A program made the translations under genes and the position numbers. Positions 16,444-24,331 of a DNA stretch of 49,485 bases are shown here, one piece after another. This stretch comes from Crocinitomicaceae bacterium (GTDB lineage Bacteria; Bacteroidota; Bacteroidia; Flavobacteriales_D; Crocinitomicaceae), in the NCBI GenBank assembly GCA_029251865.1, contig JAQXCN010000056.1, positions 1-49,485 on the forward strand. Direction: 5' to 3'. The stretch's first letter is position 1. Every line of letters begins with the position of its first letter. A model generated the notes under the pieces. The model was not told the origin of the DNA. It searched no databases and worked only from the letters and a program-made list of their open reading frames with translations.

Positions 16444-17184
16444 ATGAAAAAACTATTTCTACTTTCTTTTACAGCGCTATTATTTGCCAATACAACGGCA
16501 GTAGCACAAAAAAAAGTTGCATTGACAACTTTTTGGGTTTCAAAACATATCGGTTTTGAACAACTCGGAGGAGGCGTTGGCTTAGCTGCGGCAATTGCAT
16601 CATTATCTGATGACCCGAACTTCAACTTAAAACCTGTGCTTGATAACTTCTACAAGACTTTTACAGAGGAATATGCTCAAAGCTTTCCTTTTGAATTAAT
16701 GGCGAAAGAAGATGTTGTGAATAGAGCAGAATATTTAGCATATGAAGGACGTTTTAATGAAGACAAGGACGGAGATCGCAACAAATTATTTCAGCGTTAC
16801 CTTACTGCTGATGGTTATAAACCTCTCGTAGAATCGTTATTCAAAGGAGAGAAAAGCAATCAGATGCAAATGGTACAAATGTTTAATGATGCTGATGGCG
16901 TTATGTTTGTTTCTATGGGGTATGACTTTGTTAAAAAGGCAGTGCCTTTTACAGCAGGTGTAAGAGCATTTGTGCGTATTAAGCTTTGGAATAAGGAAGG
17001 CAAACGCGTTTTTACCATCAACGAATATGGCACCTCAAAAAAGTCTGTGGGTATCGTAGCGGGGATTCCTATTATGAAGCCTGAAAAGTTACTTCCATTG
17101 TGTGAAAGTGCTTCTGCCAAGTTGGTTTCTGACCTTGCTAAGAAGATTAAAAAGATGGCGAATAAGGCAGCTAAGAAGTTGTAG
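16444..17184 (+). CDS. Secreted protein of unknown function with DxDGD loop
   Basis: 246 residues with a signal peptide (MKKLFLLSFTALLFANTTAVAQ). The mature protein is mixed alpha/beta and has no domain I recognise. NEDKDGDRNKLFQRY (about residues 108-122) resembles a calcium-binding DxDxD loop. The C-terminus is a Lys/Ala-rich helix (LAKKIKKMANKAAKKL). It is a single-gene transcription unit, with its own likely promoter and a strong terminator 40 bases after the stop, so it is probably expressed and regulated independently. Confidence 0.75.
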   Translation: MKKLFLLSFTALLFANTTAVAQKKVALTTFWVSKHIGFEQLGGGVGLAAAIASLSDDPNFNLKPVLDNFYKTFTEEYAQSFPFELMAKEDVVNRAEYLAYEGRFNEDKDGDRNKLFQRYLTADGYKPLVESLFKGEKSNQMQMVQMFNDADGVMFVSMGYDFVKKAVPFTAGVRAFVRIKLWNKEGKRVFTINEYGTSKKSVGIVAGIPIMKPEKLLPLCESASAKLVSDLAKKIKKMANKAAKKL

Positions 17185-17223
17185 GTTTATCGTTCATTAA
17201 TCAACATTAAATTAAATCTTTAA

Positions 17224-17247
17224 GGGCGCCATTGGTGCCCTTTTTTT
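17224..17247 (+). terminator. Intrinsic terminator after the 16444 gene
   Basis: Stem GGGCGCC / GGTGCCC (7 bp with one G-T pair), 3-base loop, followed directly by seven T residues. It separates the secreted-protein gene from ileS. Confidence 0.9.
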
Positions 17248-17276
17248 ATGAAATATAAATAAGGGTGCTATGATTA

Positions 17277-17305
17277 TTGAATTTGCTTTAATCTTCCTAA
17301 TTTTA
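17277..17305 (+). promoter_or_regulatory. Possible ileS promoter
   Basis: TTG at 17277-17279, an 18-base spacer, then TAATTTTA at 17298-17305 (one mismatch to TAnnTTTG), 23 bases before the ileS ATG and just downstream of a terminator. Confidence 0.35.
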
Positions 17306-17328
17306 TACCCTTCTTTAATGCAATAGAA

Positions 17329-20300
17329 ATGAATAATAAATATCCTGAGTACAAAGGTTTGAATCTCCCTAATATCGCTGAAGAAATTCAAGCGCTTTGG
17401 GATGAGAAGTCAATCTTTGATGCAACTATCAATACTCGAGATGATGAAAACCCCTTTGTTTTTTTTGAGGGACCTCCTTCGGCAAATGGTATGCCTGGAA
17501 TACATCATGTAATGGGCCGCTCCATAAAAGATATTTTTTGTCGTTTTAAAACGCTGAAGGGTTTTCAAGTTAAAAGAAAGGCAGGGTGGGATACACATGG
17601 CTTACCAGTTGAACTCGGTGTTGAAAAAGAGTTAGGTATAACCAAGGAGGATATAGGTAAAAAAATAACTGTTGATGAGTATAACGAAGCTTGTAAAAAA
17701 GCGGTTATGAAGTATACAGATGTTTGGAATGACCTTACCAAAAAAATGGGTTATTGGGTCGATATGGAGGCGCCCTATGTGACCTATCACTCTAAATACA
17801 TGGAGTCTGTATGGTGGCTTATTTCTGAGCTCTATCGAAAAGACCTATTGTACAAAGGGTACACAATCCAACCCTATTCGCCTAAAGCCGGTACGGGGCT
17901 TTCTTCACATGAAATTAATCAACCGGGATGTTATAAAAATGTAAAGGATACTTCTGCAGTTGCACAATTTAAGGCAGTTAAATCCTCCAAAAACCCTTTC
18001 AGTATAGAGGGTGATCTGTATTTATTGGCGTGGACAACAACACCTTGGACCTTACCATCAAACACAGCTTTAACGGTGGGAGAAAAAATCGAATATGTTT
18101 GCGTGACAACGTTCAATCAATATACTTTCCAAAAGACAAATGTAGTGCTCGCAAAAAACCTTGTGGGTTATCAGTTTTCAAAAGGGTTTCTTGAAGCAGA
18201 AAGTATTGATGAATTAGAAACATACCAGCAAGGAGATAAGAAGATTCCATATTTTGTCGGCGAGACCTGTACGGGTAAAGATTTAATTGGTATGCGTTAC
18301 GAACAATTGCTTGACTATTGCCAGCCTTTTGAAAATCCAGAAAATGCATTTCAAGTTATTTCAGGTGATTTTGTAACCACAGAGGATGGAACAGGTATTG
18401 TACATACGGCGCCTACCTTTGGCGCAGATGATGCAAAAGTAGCTAAAGATGCAGGCGTGCCGCCAATGCTTGTCAAAGATGAACTTGATAATTTAGTGCC
18501 ACTTGTAGACCTTCAAGGCCGATTTAGAAAGGAAGTATATGATTTTGATGGGATGTATGTCAAAAACGAATATTATTTAGATGATCAAGCGCCTGAAAAG
18601 TCTGTAGATGTGCTTATCGCGGTTAAACTCAAGGAAGACAACAAGGCCTTTAAGGTTGAAAAATATGAGCATAGCTATCCACATTGTTGGAGAACCGATA
18701 AGCCCATATTATATTATCCTTTGGATTCATGGTTTATTAAGGTTACAGACCATAAAGAAAACATGGTAGCCCTAAACAATACTATAAATTGGAAGCCAAA
18801 ATCAACAGGAGTTGGACGTTTTGGTAAATGGCTTGAGAATGCAAATGATTGGAACTTATCTCGGTCAAGGTATTGGGGTATACCAATTCCAATATGGAGA
18901 ACGGAAGATGGTCTCGAGCAAAAATGTATGCAGTCAGTTGAACATTTGAAATCAGAATGTGATCGTGCTGTCCAGGCTGGTATTATGAAAGAGAATCCAC
19001 TTGGTGCTTTTGTGCCTGGGGATATGTCAGATGAAAATTACGATCAAATAGATTTACATAAGCATATTGTTGATACAATAGTTTTAGTTTCGGATACAGG
19101 CAAGGTAATGCATAGAGAGTCAGACTTGATGGATGTTTGGTTCGATTCAGGTTCAATGCCTTATGCGCAGTGGCACTATCCTTTTGAGAATAAGGAGAAA
19201 ATTGACAATAATACGGCATACCCTGCTGATTTTATTGCAGAGGGCGTGGATCAAACAAGAGGGTGGTTTTATACGCTTCATGCAATTTCTTCCATGGTTT
19301 TTGGAAAAGTTGCTTACAAAAATGTAGTTTCAAATGGACTTGTTTTAGATAAGAATGGTCAGAAGATGTCCAAGCGTTTAGGAAATGGGGTTGATCCTTT
19401 TGAGACGCTTAATAAATTTGGTCCGGATGCAACTAGGTGGTATATGATCACCAATGCGCAACCCTGGGATAATTTAAAGTTTGACGTTGATGGTATTGTT
19501 GAGGTACAACGCAAGTTCTTTGGTACACTTTATAATACGTACTCCTTCTTCTCATTATATGCTAATGTTGATGAATTCGATCATTCTCAAGAACAAATTT
19601 CGATTGTAGATCGTCCAGAAATTGATAGATGGGTGCTTTCTAAACTGCATTCTTTGGTTCAGAACGTTGACGAGTGTTATAGTTTATATGAGCCTACCAA
19701 AGCAGGTCGAGCCATCCAAGAATTTGTAACTGAACAGCTTTCAAATTGGTATGTTCGTCTTTGCAGAAGGCGTTTTTGGAAGAATGACAACCCACAAGAC
19801 AAAGTGGCTGCCTATCAAACCCTATACACGTGTTTAGAAACGATTTCAATTATAGCCTCGCCGATAGCCCCATTTTTTATGGATCGGTTGTATTTGGATT
19901 TAAATAAAAACAATTCGGTATTAGCTTCGGTGCACCTTGAAAATTTCCCTGCCCCCAATCAAAGTGTAATTAATACAAAGCTAGAGACTCAAATGGATTT
20001 GGCACAACGTGTTTGCTCATTGGTTCTTGGACTTCGTAAAAAAGAGAGAATTAGAGTGAGACAACCTTTACAGAAAATAATGGTGCCTGTGTTGAGTAGT
20101 GAAACTTCTGCAAACCTATCTCATGTTAGAGATTTGATTCTTTCAGAGGTAAATGTAAAAGAGCTAGAGATGATCGCGGAAGACAATGATATTTTAGTGA
20201 AGAGCATTAAGCCAAACTTTAAAACAATTGGTCCAAAGTACGGGAAGCAAATGAAAGCGATTGCTCAAGTCATTTCAAGCTGGACGTCTGCAGATATATC

Positions 20301-20721
20301 CATTTTAGAGTCCAATGGTGGTTGGAATGGAACGATCAAAGAAGATGACATTCATTTAGACATGAATGATTTTGTTATACAGACGCAAGATATTCCTGGA
20401 TGGATGGTTTCTAATGAAGATGGTTTAACCGTAGCCTTAGACATTTCTATCTCTGATGATTTAAAATCAGAGGGGATTGCTCGGGAACTTGTAAATAGAG
20501 TGCAAAATTTGAGAAAAGACAAAGGATTAGAGGTTACTGACCGAATCAATTTAACAATTGAAACAAATACCGCAATTCGGAGTGCAATTGAAACCAATAA
20601 AAGCTACATTTCAGACGAAGTATTGGCTGCGTCAATTACATTTGGTCATCATTCCAAGGAAATGCAATTGGAAACAATTGAAACCGAAAATGACCTTAGA
20701 CTTCATCTTGAGAAAAAATAG
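17329..20721 (+). CDS. ileS: Isoleucyl-tRNA synthetase, long type, with GIHH active-site signature
   Basis: 1130 residues, the length of the eukaryote-like type 2 IleRS and not the ~940 of type 1. The class I core begins FFEGPPSANGMP and is followed by GIHH (57-60), exactly where the HIGH tetrapeptide aligns; GWDTHGLPVE follows. The second signature KMSKR is at 679-683. The CP1 editing domain (WTTTPWTLPSNTA, then GDFVTTEDGTGIVHTAPTFG) is intact, so misactivated valine should be cleared. The C-terminal region lacks an evident zinc finger. It charges tRNA-Ile. The swapped G-x-H-H tetrad has been described in some type 2 enzymes as compatible with catalysis but highly resistant to mupirocin. Next gene is a biotin carrier with its own promoter. 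Confidence 0.97.
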   Translation: MNNKYPEYKGLNLPNIAEEIQALWDEKSIFDATINTRDDENPFVFFEGPPSANGMPGIHHVMGRSIKDIFCRFKTLKGFQVKRKAGWDTHGLPVELGVEKELGITKEDIGKKITVDEYNEACKKAVMKYTDVWNDLTKKMGYWVDMEAPYVTYHSKYMESVWWLISELYRKDLLYKGYTIQPYSPKAGTGLSSHEINQPGCYKNVKDTSAVAQFKAVKSSKNPFSIEGDLYLLAWTTTPWTLPSNTALTVGEKIEYVCVTTFNQYTFQKTNVVLAKNLVGYQFSKGFLEAESIDELETYQQGDKKIPYFVGETCTGKDLIGMRYEQLLDYCQPFENPENAFQVISGDFVTTEDGTGIVHTAPTFGADDAKVAKDAGVPPMLVKDELDNLVPLVDLQGRFRKEVYDFDGMYVKNEYYLDDQAPEKSVDVLIAVKLKEDNKAFKVEKYEHSYPHCWRTDKPILYYPLDSWFIKVTDHKENMVALNNTINWKPKSTGVGRFGKWLENANDWNLSRSRYWGIPIPIWRTEDGLEQKCMQSVEHLKSECDRAVQAGIMKENPLGAFVPGDMSDENYDQIDLHKHIVDTIVLVSDTGKVMHRESDLMDVWFDSGSMPYAQWHYPFENKEKIDNNTAYPADFIAEGVDQTRGWFYTLHAISSMVFGKVAYKNVVSNGLVLDKNGQKMSKRLGNGVDPFETLNKFGPDATRWYMITNAQPWDNLKFDVDGIVEVQRKFFGTLYNTYSFFSLYANVDEFDHSQEQISIVDRPEIDRWVLSKLHSLVQNVDECYSLYEPTKAGRAIQEFVTEQLSNWYVRLCRRRFWKNDNPQDKVAAYQTLYTCLETISIIASPIAPFFMDRLYLDLNKNNSVLASVHLENFPAPNQSVINTKLETQMDLAQRVCSLVLGLRKKERIRVRQPLQKIMVPVLSSETSANLSHVRDLILSEVNVKELEMIAEDNDILVKSIKPNFKTIGPKYGKQMKAIAQVISSWTSADISILESNGGWNGTIKEDDIHLDMNDFVIQTQDIPGWMVSNEDGLTVALDISISDDLKSEGIARELVNRVQNLRKDKGLEVTDRINLTIETNTAIRSAIETNKSYISDEVLAASITFGHHSKEMQLETIETENDLRLHLEKK

Positions 20722-20738
20722 GATAAATTTTATATTTG
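20708..20738 (+). promoter_or_regulatory. Promoter of the biotin carrier protein gene
   Basis: TTG at 20708-20710, a 20-base spacer and a perfect -7 element TATATTTG (20731-20738), six bases before the ATG at 20745. This is the best-formed Bacteroidota promoter in the window; its -33 box lies within the last ileS codons. Confidence 0.6.
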
Positions 20739-20744
20739 TAAGCA

Positions 20745-21215
20745 ATGGCAAAAGACGTAAATTTTATAGTAGACGGAGTGGCAATAGAATCTCAATCGGG
20801 AGCAGAGCTTATTTGGAATGATCGTGATTTTTTCACAATCTTATATAAAGGCCAATCCTTTAATGGAGAAATTTTAAATCGTGATATTGAGAACCAAAAA
20901 TTGACACTCAAACTAAACCATCGTGAATTTGAAATCCGTAAAAAATTTGAGCTCGATGCATTAATAGCTGAGCTTGGTCTAGACAAGGTTAAGATTAAAA
21001 AGTTAAGAGAGCTTGGTTCTCCAATGCCTGGAAGAATATTAAGTATCCACGTTAAGGCAGGTGACCATGTTAAAGTTGGAGACCCCATACTTTCGCTCGA
21101 AGCTATGAAAATGGAAAACATTCTTAAGTCTGATGGTGAGGGTATTGTAAAAAGGATCGCAATAGAAAAGGAACAGGTGGTTGACAAAGGTCAACTGCTC
21201 ATCGAATTCGAGTAA
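20745..21215 (+). CDS. Biotin carboxyl carrier protein (acyl-CoA carboxylase)
   Basis: 156 residues. The C-terminal ~70 residues are a biotinyl domain: SPMPGRILSIHVKAGDHV, then EAMKM with the biotinylated K122. The N-terminal half (1-90) is a polar, beta-rich region. The protein carries CO2 on biotin between a biotin carboxylase and a carboxyltransferase. The carboxyltransferase gene at 34063 is a likely partner, because PG-x-I-x-x-I-x-V-K-x-G-D carriers of this short form belong to propionyl/methylmalonyl-type complexes in Bacteroidota; no biotin carboxylase gene is in the window. It ends one base from a convergent gene. Confidence 0.9.
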   Translation: MAKDVNFIVDGVAIESQSGAELIWNDRDFFTILYKGQSFNGEILNRDIENQKLTLKLNHREFEIRKKFELDALIAELGLDKVKIKKLRELGSPMPGRILSIHVKAGDHVKVGDPILSLEAMKMENILKSDGEGIVKRIAIEKEQVVDKGQLLIEFE

Positions 21216-21216
21216 A

Positions 21217-21618
21217 TTACCGAACTGTTATTGAAATCGTTTGTGTTTTGGAGTGGGTGAATGAAGCCTGTCCGAAGCTAGGGGCACTAAAGGTATTCCT
21301 GGCATTCCTTGAGAAACCATAAGGCTCTAAAGGGATTCCTAGTGGATTTTTATCAAGGACACCGTTGCTGTTTAAATCGTGAAATACGGCTATTGCATAT
21401 GCCTTATGCCTCAGTTTTTTAAATGTAAATTGTTGGCCCTTTGATAAGGGAACTATTTCTCCTCTGAGTTGCTTACCAAAAACAGGAAACAAATCTTTAT
21501 TGTCATATAACGCGATGTAGAGTTGTCCTTTTTGTGTTTTACATCCTGAGACCTTAACGGTTAAATCAGAAACTGTTGAGGAGAATGGAAGAAGCATCGC
21601 TAGGATTAAAGCATACAT
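21217..21618 (-). CDS. DUF2141 secreted protein
   Basis: 133 residues with a short signal peptide (MYALILAMLLPFSSTVS). It matches DUF2141: VKVSGCKTQKGQLYIALYD at the start of the domain and the family hallmark AIAVFHDLNSNGVLDKNPLGIP-like stretch, then EPYGFS. The fold is probably an immunoglobulin-like beta sandwich and the D-x-N-x-N-G-x-L-D loop suggests calcium binding. Biological role is unknown. A 42-residue membrane protein is encoded 16 bases upstream on the same strand. Confidence 0.85.
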   Translation of the reverse strand: MYALILAMLLPFSSTVSDLTVKVSGCKTQKGQLYIALYDNKDLFPVFGKQLRGEIVPLSKGQQFTFKKLRHKAYAIAVFHDLNSNGVLDKNPLGIPLEPYGFSRNARNTFSAPSFGQASFTHSKTQTISITVR

Positions 21619-21634
21619 ATTTATTGGCGTTAAA

Positions 21635-21763
21635 TTAAATGATCGTGTAAAGGTAAAAAATCAAACCTAGTGAGACAATAGTGTACAAGATCATCTTTAG
21701 AAGTGTAGTTTTTTTTGGTCGTTCGGGGAGCCGGGACCTGAAATTAAAATCATCATCTCTCAC
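21635..21763 (-). CDS. 42-residue membrane protein (too short for usual ORF cut-offs)
   Basis: A GTG at 21763-21761, directly after an in-frame TAA-GGT, opens 42 codons ending at TAA 21637-21635. The product starts VRDDDFNFRSRLPERPKKTT (first residue would be fMet) and continues into one membrane helix (LLKMILYTIVSLGLIFYLYTII) that ends the protein. A charged, Arg/Lys-rich head before a single helix obeys the positive-inside rule, and the frame fills most of the otherwise empty gap. It is 16 bases upstream of the DUF2141 gene on the same strand, so the two may be co-transcribed. Function is unknown. Confidence 0.55.
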   Translation of the reverse strand: MRDDDFNFRSRLPERPKKTTLLKMILYTIVSLGLIFYLYTII

Positions 21764-21787
21764 ACCTTAAAAATAGTTGAATTTCTC

Positions 21788-21795
21788 TACCTTTG
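21788..21795 (+). promoter_or_regulatory. -7 element TACCTTTG abutting galE
   Basis: TACCTTTG matches TAnnTTTG and ends three bases before the ATG at 21799 and nine before the ATG at 21805. No clear -33 TTG at the right distance. If functional, the start of transcription falls at or beyond 21799, which would favour either a leaderless start there or the second ATG. Confidence 0.45.
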
Positions 21796-21798
21796 AGC

Positions 21799-22824
21799 AT
21801 GTCTATGAAAGTTTTAGTTACGGGAGGAGCAGGTTATATTGGGTCGCATACCATTGTAGAATTAAACAAAGCAGGTTACGAACCAGTAATACTTGATGAC
21901 TTTCGTAATTCAAAACCTTCTGTGATTGACGGACTTCAAAAAATTCTAGGGAAAGAGACCGAGCTTCTAAATTTTGATGTCTGTGACACGGAGCGTATAG
22001 CCCAATACCTTAGCAAGGAAGAAGTTTGTGGTATTATTCATTTCGCAGCCTACAAGGCTGTTGGGGAATCAGTCGTTAATCCATTGAAGTATTATCAAAA
22101 CAACATCGAAGGACTTGTCTCAATTTTAAAGGCCGTATCAAAAGAAGCGGATATTCCATTTGTCTTTTCATCTTCATGTACTGTATATGGAGAGCCTAAA
22201 GGACAGAAAGAAGTTTCAGAGCAAACAGCGAAAACGATACCAACCGCTCCTTACGGTTTTACAAAGTGGCTTGGCGAACAAATCATTGAAGATTTATATC
22301 ATTCAAACCATGAATTACGTATGATGAGCCTCAGATATTTTAATCCAATAGGTGCTCATGAATCTGCCTTTATAGGTGAACTTCCCATTGGTAAACCAAA
22401 TAATTTACTGCCGTTCATTACACAAACTGCGGCCGGTGTCCATGAGAAACTAACTATTTTTGGAAATACTTATCCCACAGTTGATGGTACTTGTGTCCGT
22501 GATTATATTCATGTAGTAGACCTTGCAGCAGCACATGTTAAAGCGCTTGAATTCCTATTAGGTCAAAGGATGGGTTGTAATGAGATTGTTAATATAGGTA
22601 CTGGAAAAGGGTCTAGTGTTTTGGAGGTCGTTGATGCCTTTGAAAAAGTTAATGAAGTCACAGTCAATTATGAATTTGGACCCAAAAGACCAGGTGATGT
22701 TATTGAGATTTATGCCAATGTGGATTATGCAAAATCCCTTTTAGGTTGGCAGGCTAAAAAAACAATAAATGACGCTGTTCGCGATGCGTGGAGGTGGGAG
22801 AAATCAATACGTTCCAAGGAATGA
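21799..22824 (+). CDS. galE: UDP-glucose 4-epimerase
   Basis: 341 residues from the ATG at 21799; the ATG at 21805 gives the equally natural MKVLVTGGAGYIGSH. It is an extended SDR with the NAD motif TGGAGYIG (8-15) and the catalytic Ser in SSSCTVYG and Y152/K156 in PYGFTKW. HVVDLAAAH and RRPGD-like KRPGDVIEIYA are typical GalE segments. It interconverts UDP-glucose and UDP-galactose for glycan synthesis. It starts a four-gene overlapping run; its TGA overlaps the next ATG (ATGA). Confidence 0.95.
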   Translation: MSMKVLVTGGAGYIGSHTIVELNKAGYEPVILDDFRNSKPSVIDGLQKILGKETELLNFDVCDTERIAQYLSKEEVCGIIHFAAYKAVGESVVNPLKYYQNNIEGLVSILKAVSKEADIPFVFSSSCTVYGEPKGQKEVSEQTAKTIPTAPYGFTKWLGEQIIEDLYHSNHELRMMSLRYFNPIGAHESAFIGELPIGKPNNLLPFITQTAAGVHEKLTIFGNTYPTVDGTCVRDYIHVVDLAAAHVKALEFLLGQRMGCNEIVNIGTGKGSSVLEVVDAFEKVNEVTVNYEFGPKRPGDVIEIYANVDYAKSLLGWQAKKTINDAVRDAWRWEKSIRSKE

Positions 22825-23546
22825 AAATACGATTGATCATTCTTTTATTTTGTCTCCCTTTGGCTGCTTTTGGGCAGTCCAAAGTTCAAACTCAAGAAAG
22901 ACCTGGGCTTTTATGGTATTACAGTGGATTTAGACCTTTTAAAGATACTGATAGGCGCAAATATGACCGCTTAATCCTAGATTTCACCTATAATGATTGG
23001 TTAGGTGATAATGGCCCTTTTGAAAACGACTGGAGGTCTATTGGTTTCAGTGCAAGCCTAAACAAGGACATTCAACTGGAAGCAAGAGAAAATATTTGTT
23101 TTGGTTTGGGCATCGGTTATTCTTATCTAAATCATAGGACGCCTCGTGTTTTTTATGTTACACAGTTTGATGCAGTGCAGGCCTCTATTCCATCCCCGTC
23201 CGATAGTATTTTATCTTCTTTTTTGACAATACATCAATTTTATGTCCCCATCGAACTAAGATTGAGGTCAAAAGGTTGGAAGCACAAAAAGTTAATTTTG
23301 GGTATGCGCCTGGGTATACAGCCAATGATGAATGTCAGTTCCTTTAGAAGGATAGACGAGGAAGTTAAATATTCTGAAGTAAAACTGAAAGAACAATACG
23401 ATTGGTTTTACCTCTCTACCTATCTTAGACTTGGGTTTAGAAATTGGTCTTTATTTTTTTCCTATCAACCTTTGACGTTGTTTTCTACAACAGGAAGTGT
23501 AAATATTCAACCTATTCAGATGGGTTTAAGCTTAGCATTATTTTAA
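22821..23546 (+). CDS. Outer-membrane beta-barrel-like protein of unknown function
   Basis: 241 residues from the ATG at 22821, overlapping the galE stop by four bases; the start gives a clean signal peptide (MKIRLIILLFCLPLAAFGQ). An upstream GTG at 22788 is unlikely. The mature protein has amphipathic strands rich in Tyr, Phe and Trp (NICFGLGIGYSYLNHR, WFYLSTYLRLGFRNWSLFFSY) and ends QMGLSLALF, with a terminal Phe like many outer-membrane barrels. I recognise no specific family. Its stop shares a base with the tatD start. Confidence 0.7.
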   Translation: MKIRLIILLFCLPLAAFGQSKVQTQERPGLLWYYSGFRPFKDTDRRKYDRLILDFTYNDWLGDNGPFENDWRSIGFSASLNKDIQLEARENICFGLGIGYSYLNHRTPRVFYVTQFDAVQASIPSPSDSILSSFLTIHQFYVPIELRLRSKGWKHKKLILGMRLGIQPMMNVSSFRRIDEEVKYSEVKLKEQYDWFYLSTYLRLGFRNWSLFFSYQPLTLFSTTGSVNIQPIQMGLSLALF

Positions 23547-24331
23547 TGATTGACACGCATTCACATATGTATAGCGAGCAGTTTAACGAGGATAGAGCTG
23601 CCGCAATAAATCGTTCACAACAACAAGGAATTGAATTTATTTTGTTGCCAAATATAGATGTTGATTCGATTGATGCACTTCATTCATTAGCTGATACTCA
23701 AAAAAATTGTTTGCCAATGATGGGGTTACACCCTTGTAGTGTAGATGAGAATGTGATTAAATCCCTCTCTATTATTAAGCATGAGCTCTTTAATAATCAC
23801 CGAAAATATATAGCCGTTGGGGAGATCGGAATTGATCTTTATTGGGACCGTACGCACATTGAGGCTCAAAAAAATGTTTTTAGAACTCAAATTTCTTGGG
23901 CCAAAGAGTTAGACTTACCTATTGTGATACATGCACGAGACTCGATGGGTGAAATTTTAGATATCCTCGATGAGGAGTACACATCAGAATTACGTGGGGT
24001 TTTTCATTGTTTCTCAGGAGATGATGATGACGCACGTCGCATATTGGCATACAAAACATTCTTGTTTGGAATCGGAGGAGTTGTTACTTTTAAAAACTCA
24101 AAATTACCTTTGGTCCTGAAAGAGATCCCACTGGCGAAAATCCTTTTGGAAACCGATGCTCCATATTTGGCACCGACACCTTTTAGAGGGAAACGAAACG
24201 AAAGTGCTTATCTTTCATACATTGCAGATAAACTTTCGGATGTATACGAATGTTCTGTGGATGTCATTAAAGAAGCAACATCGAAAAATGCTGAGGGTTT
24301 ATTTCAAATCTCAAAATTTGTTAATTCATGA
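23546..24331 (+). CDS. tatD: TatD-family metal-dependent DNase
   Basis: 261 residues from the ATG at 23546 (TAATG overlap), which gives the canonical MIDTHSH. Metal ligands expected for TatD are present: H5 and H7, E93 (VGEIGID), H129 (IHARD), H154 (FHCFSGD) and D204 (LETDAPYLAP). FRGKRNE follows as in the family. It is a cytosolic TIM-barrel hydrolase with 3'-5' exonuclease and possibly D-aminoacyl-tRNA deacylase activity. Its stop overlaps the asparaginase start by four bases. Confidence 0.94.
   Translation: MIDTHSHMYSEQFNEDRAAAINRSQQQGIEFILLPNIDVDSIDALHSLADTQKNCLPMMGLHPCSVDENVIKSLSIIKHELFNNHRKYIAVGEIGIDLYWDRTHIEAQKNVFRTQISWAKELDLPIVIHARDSMGEILDILDEEYTSELRGVFHCFSGDDDDARRILAYKTFLFGIGGVVTFKNSKLPLVLKEIPLAKILLETDAPYLAPTPFRGKRNESAYLSYIADKLSDVYECSVDVIKEATSKNAEGLFQISKFVNS

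Noticed and set aside
23444-23545. Upstream extension of tatD
   Set aside because: The MIDTHSH start at 23546 is the conserved family start and overlaps the previous stop naturally.
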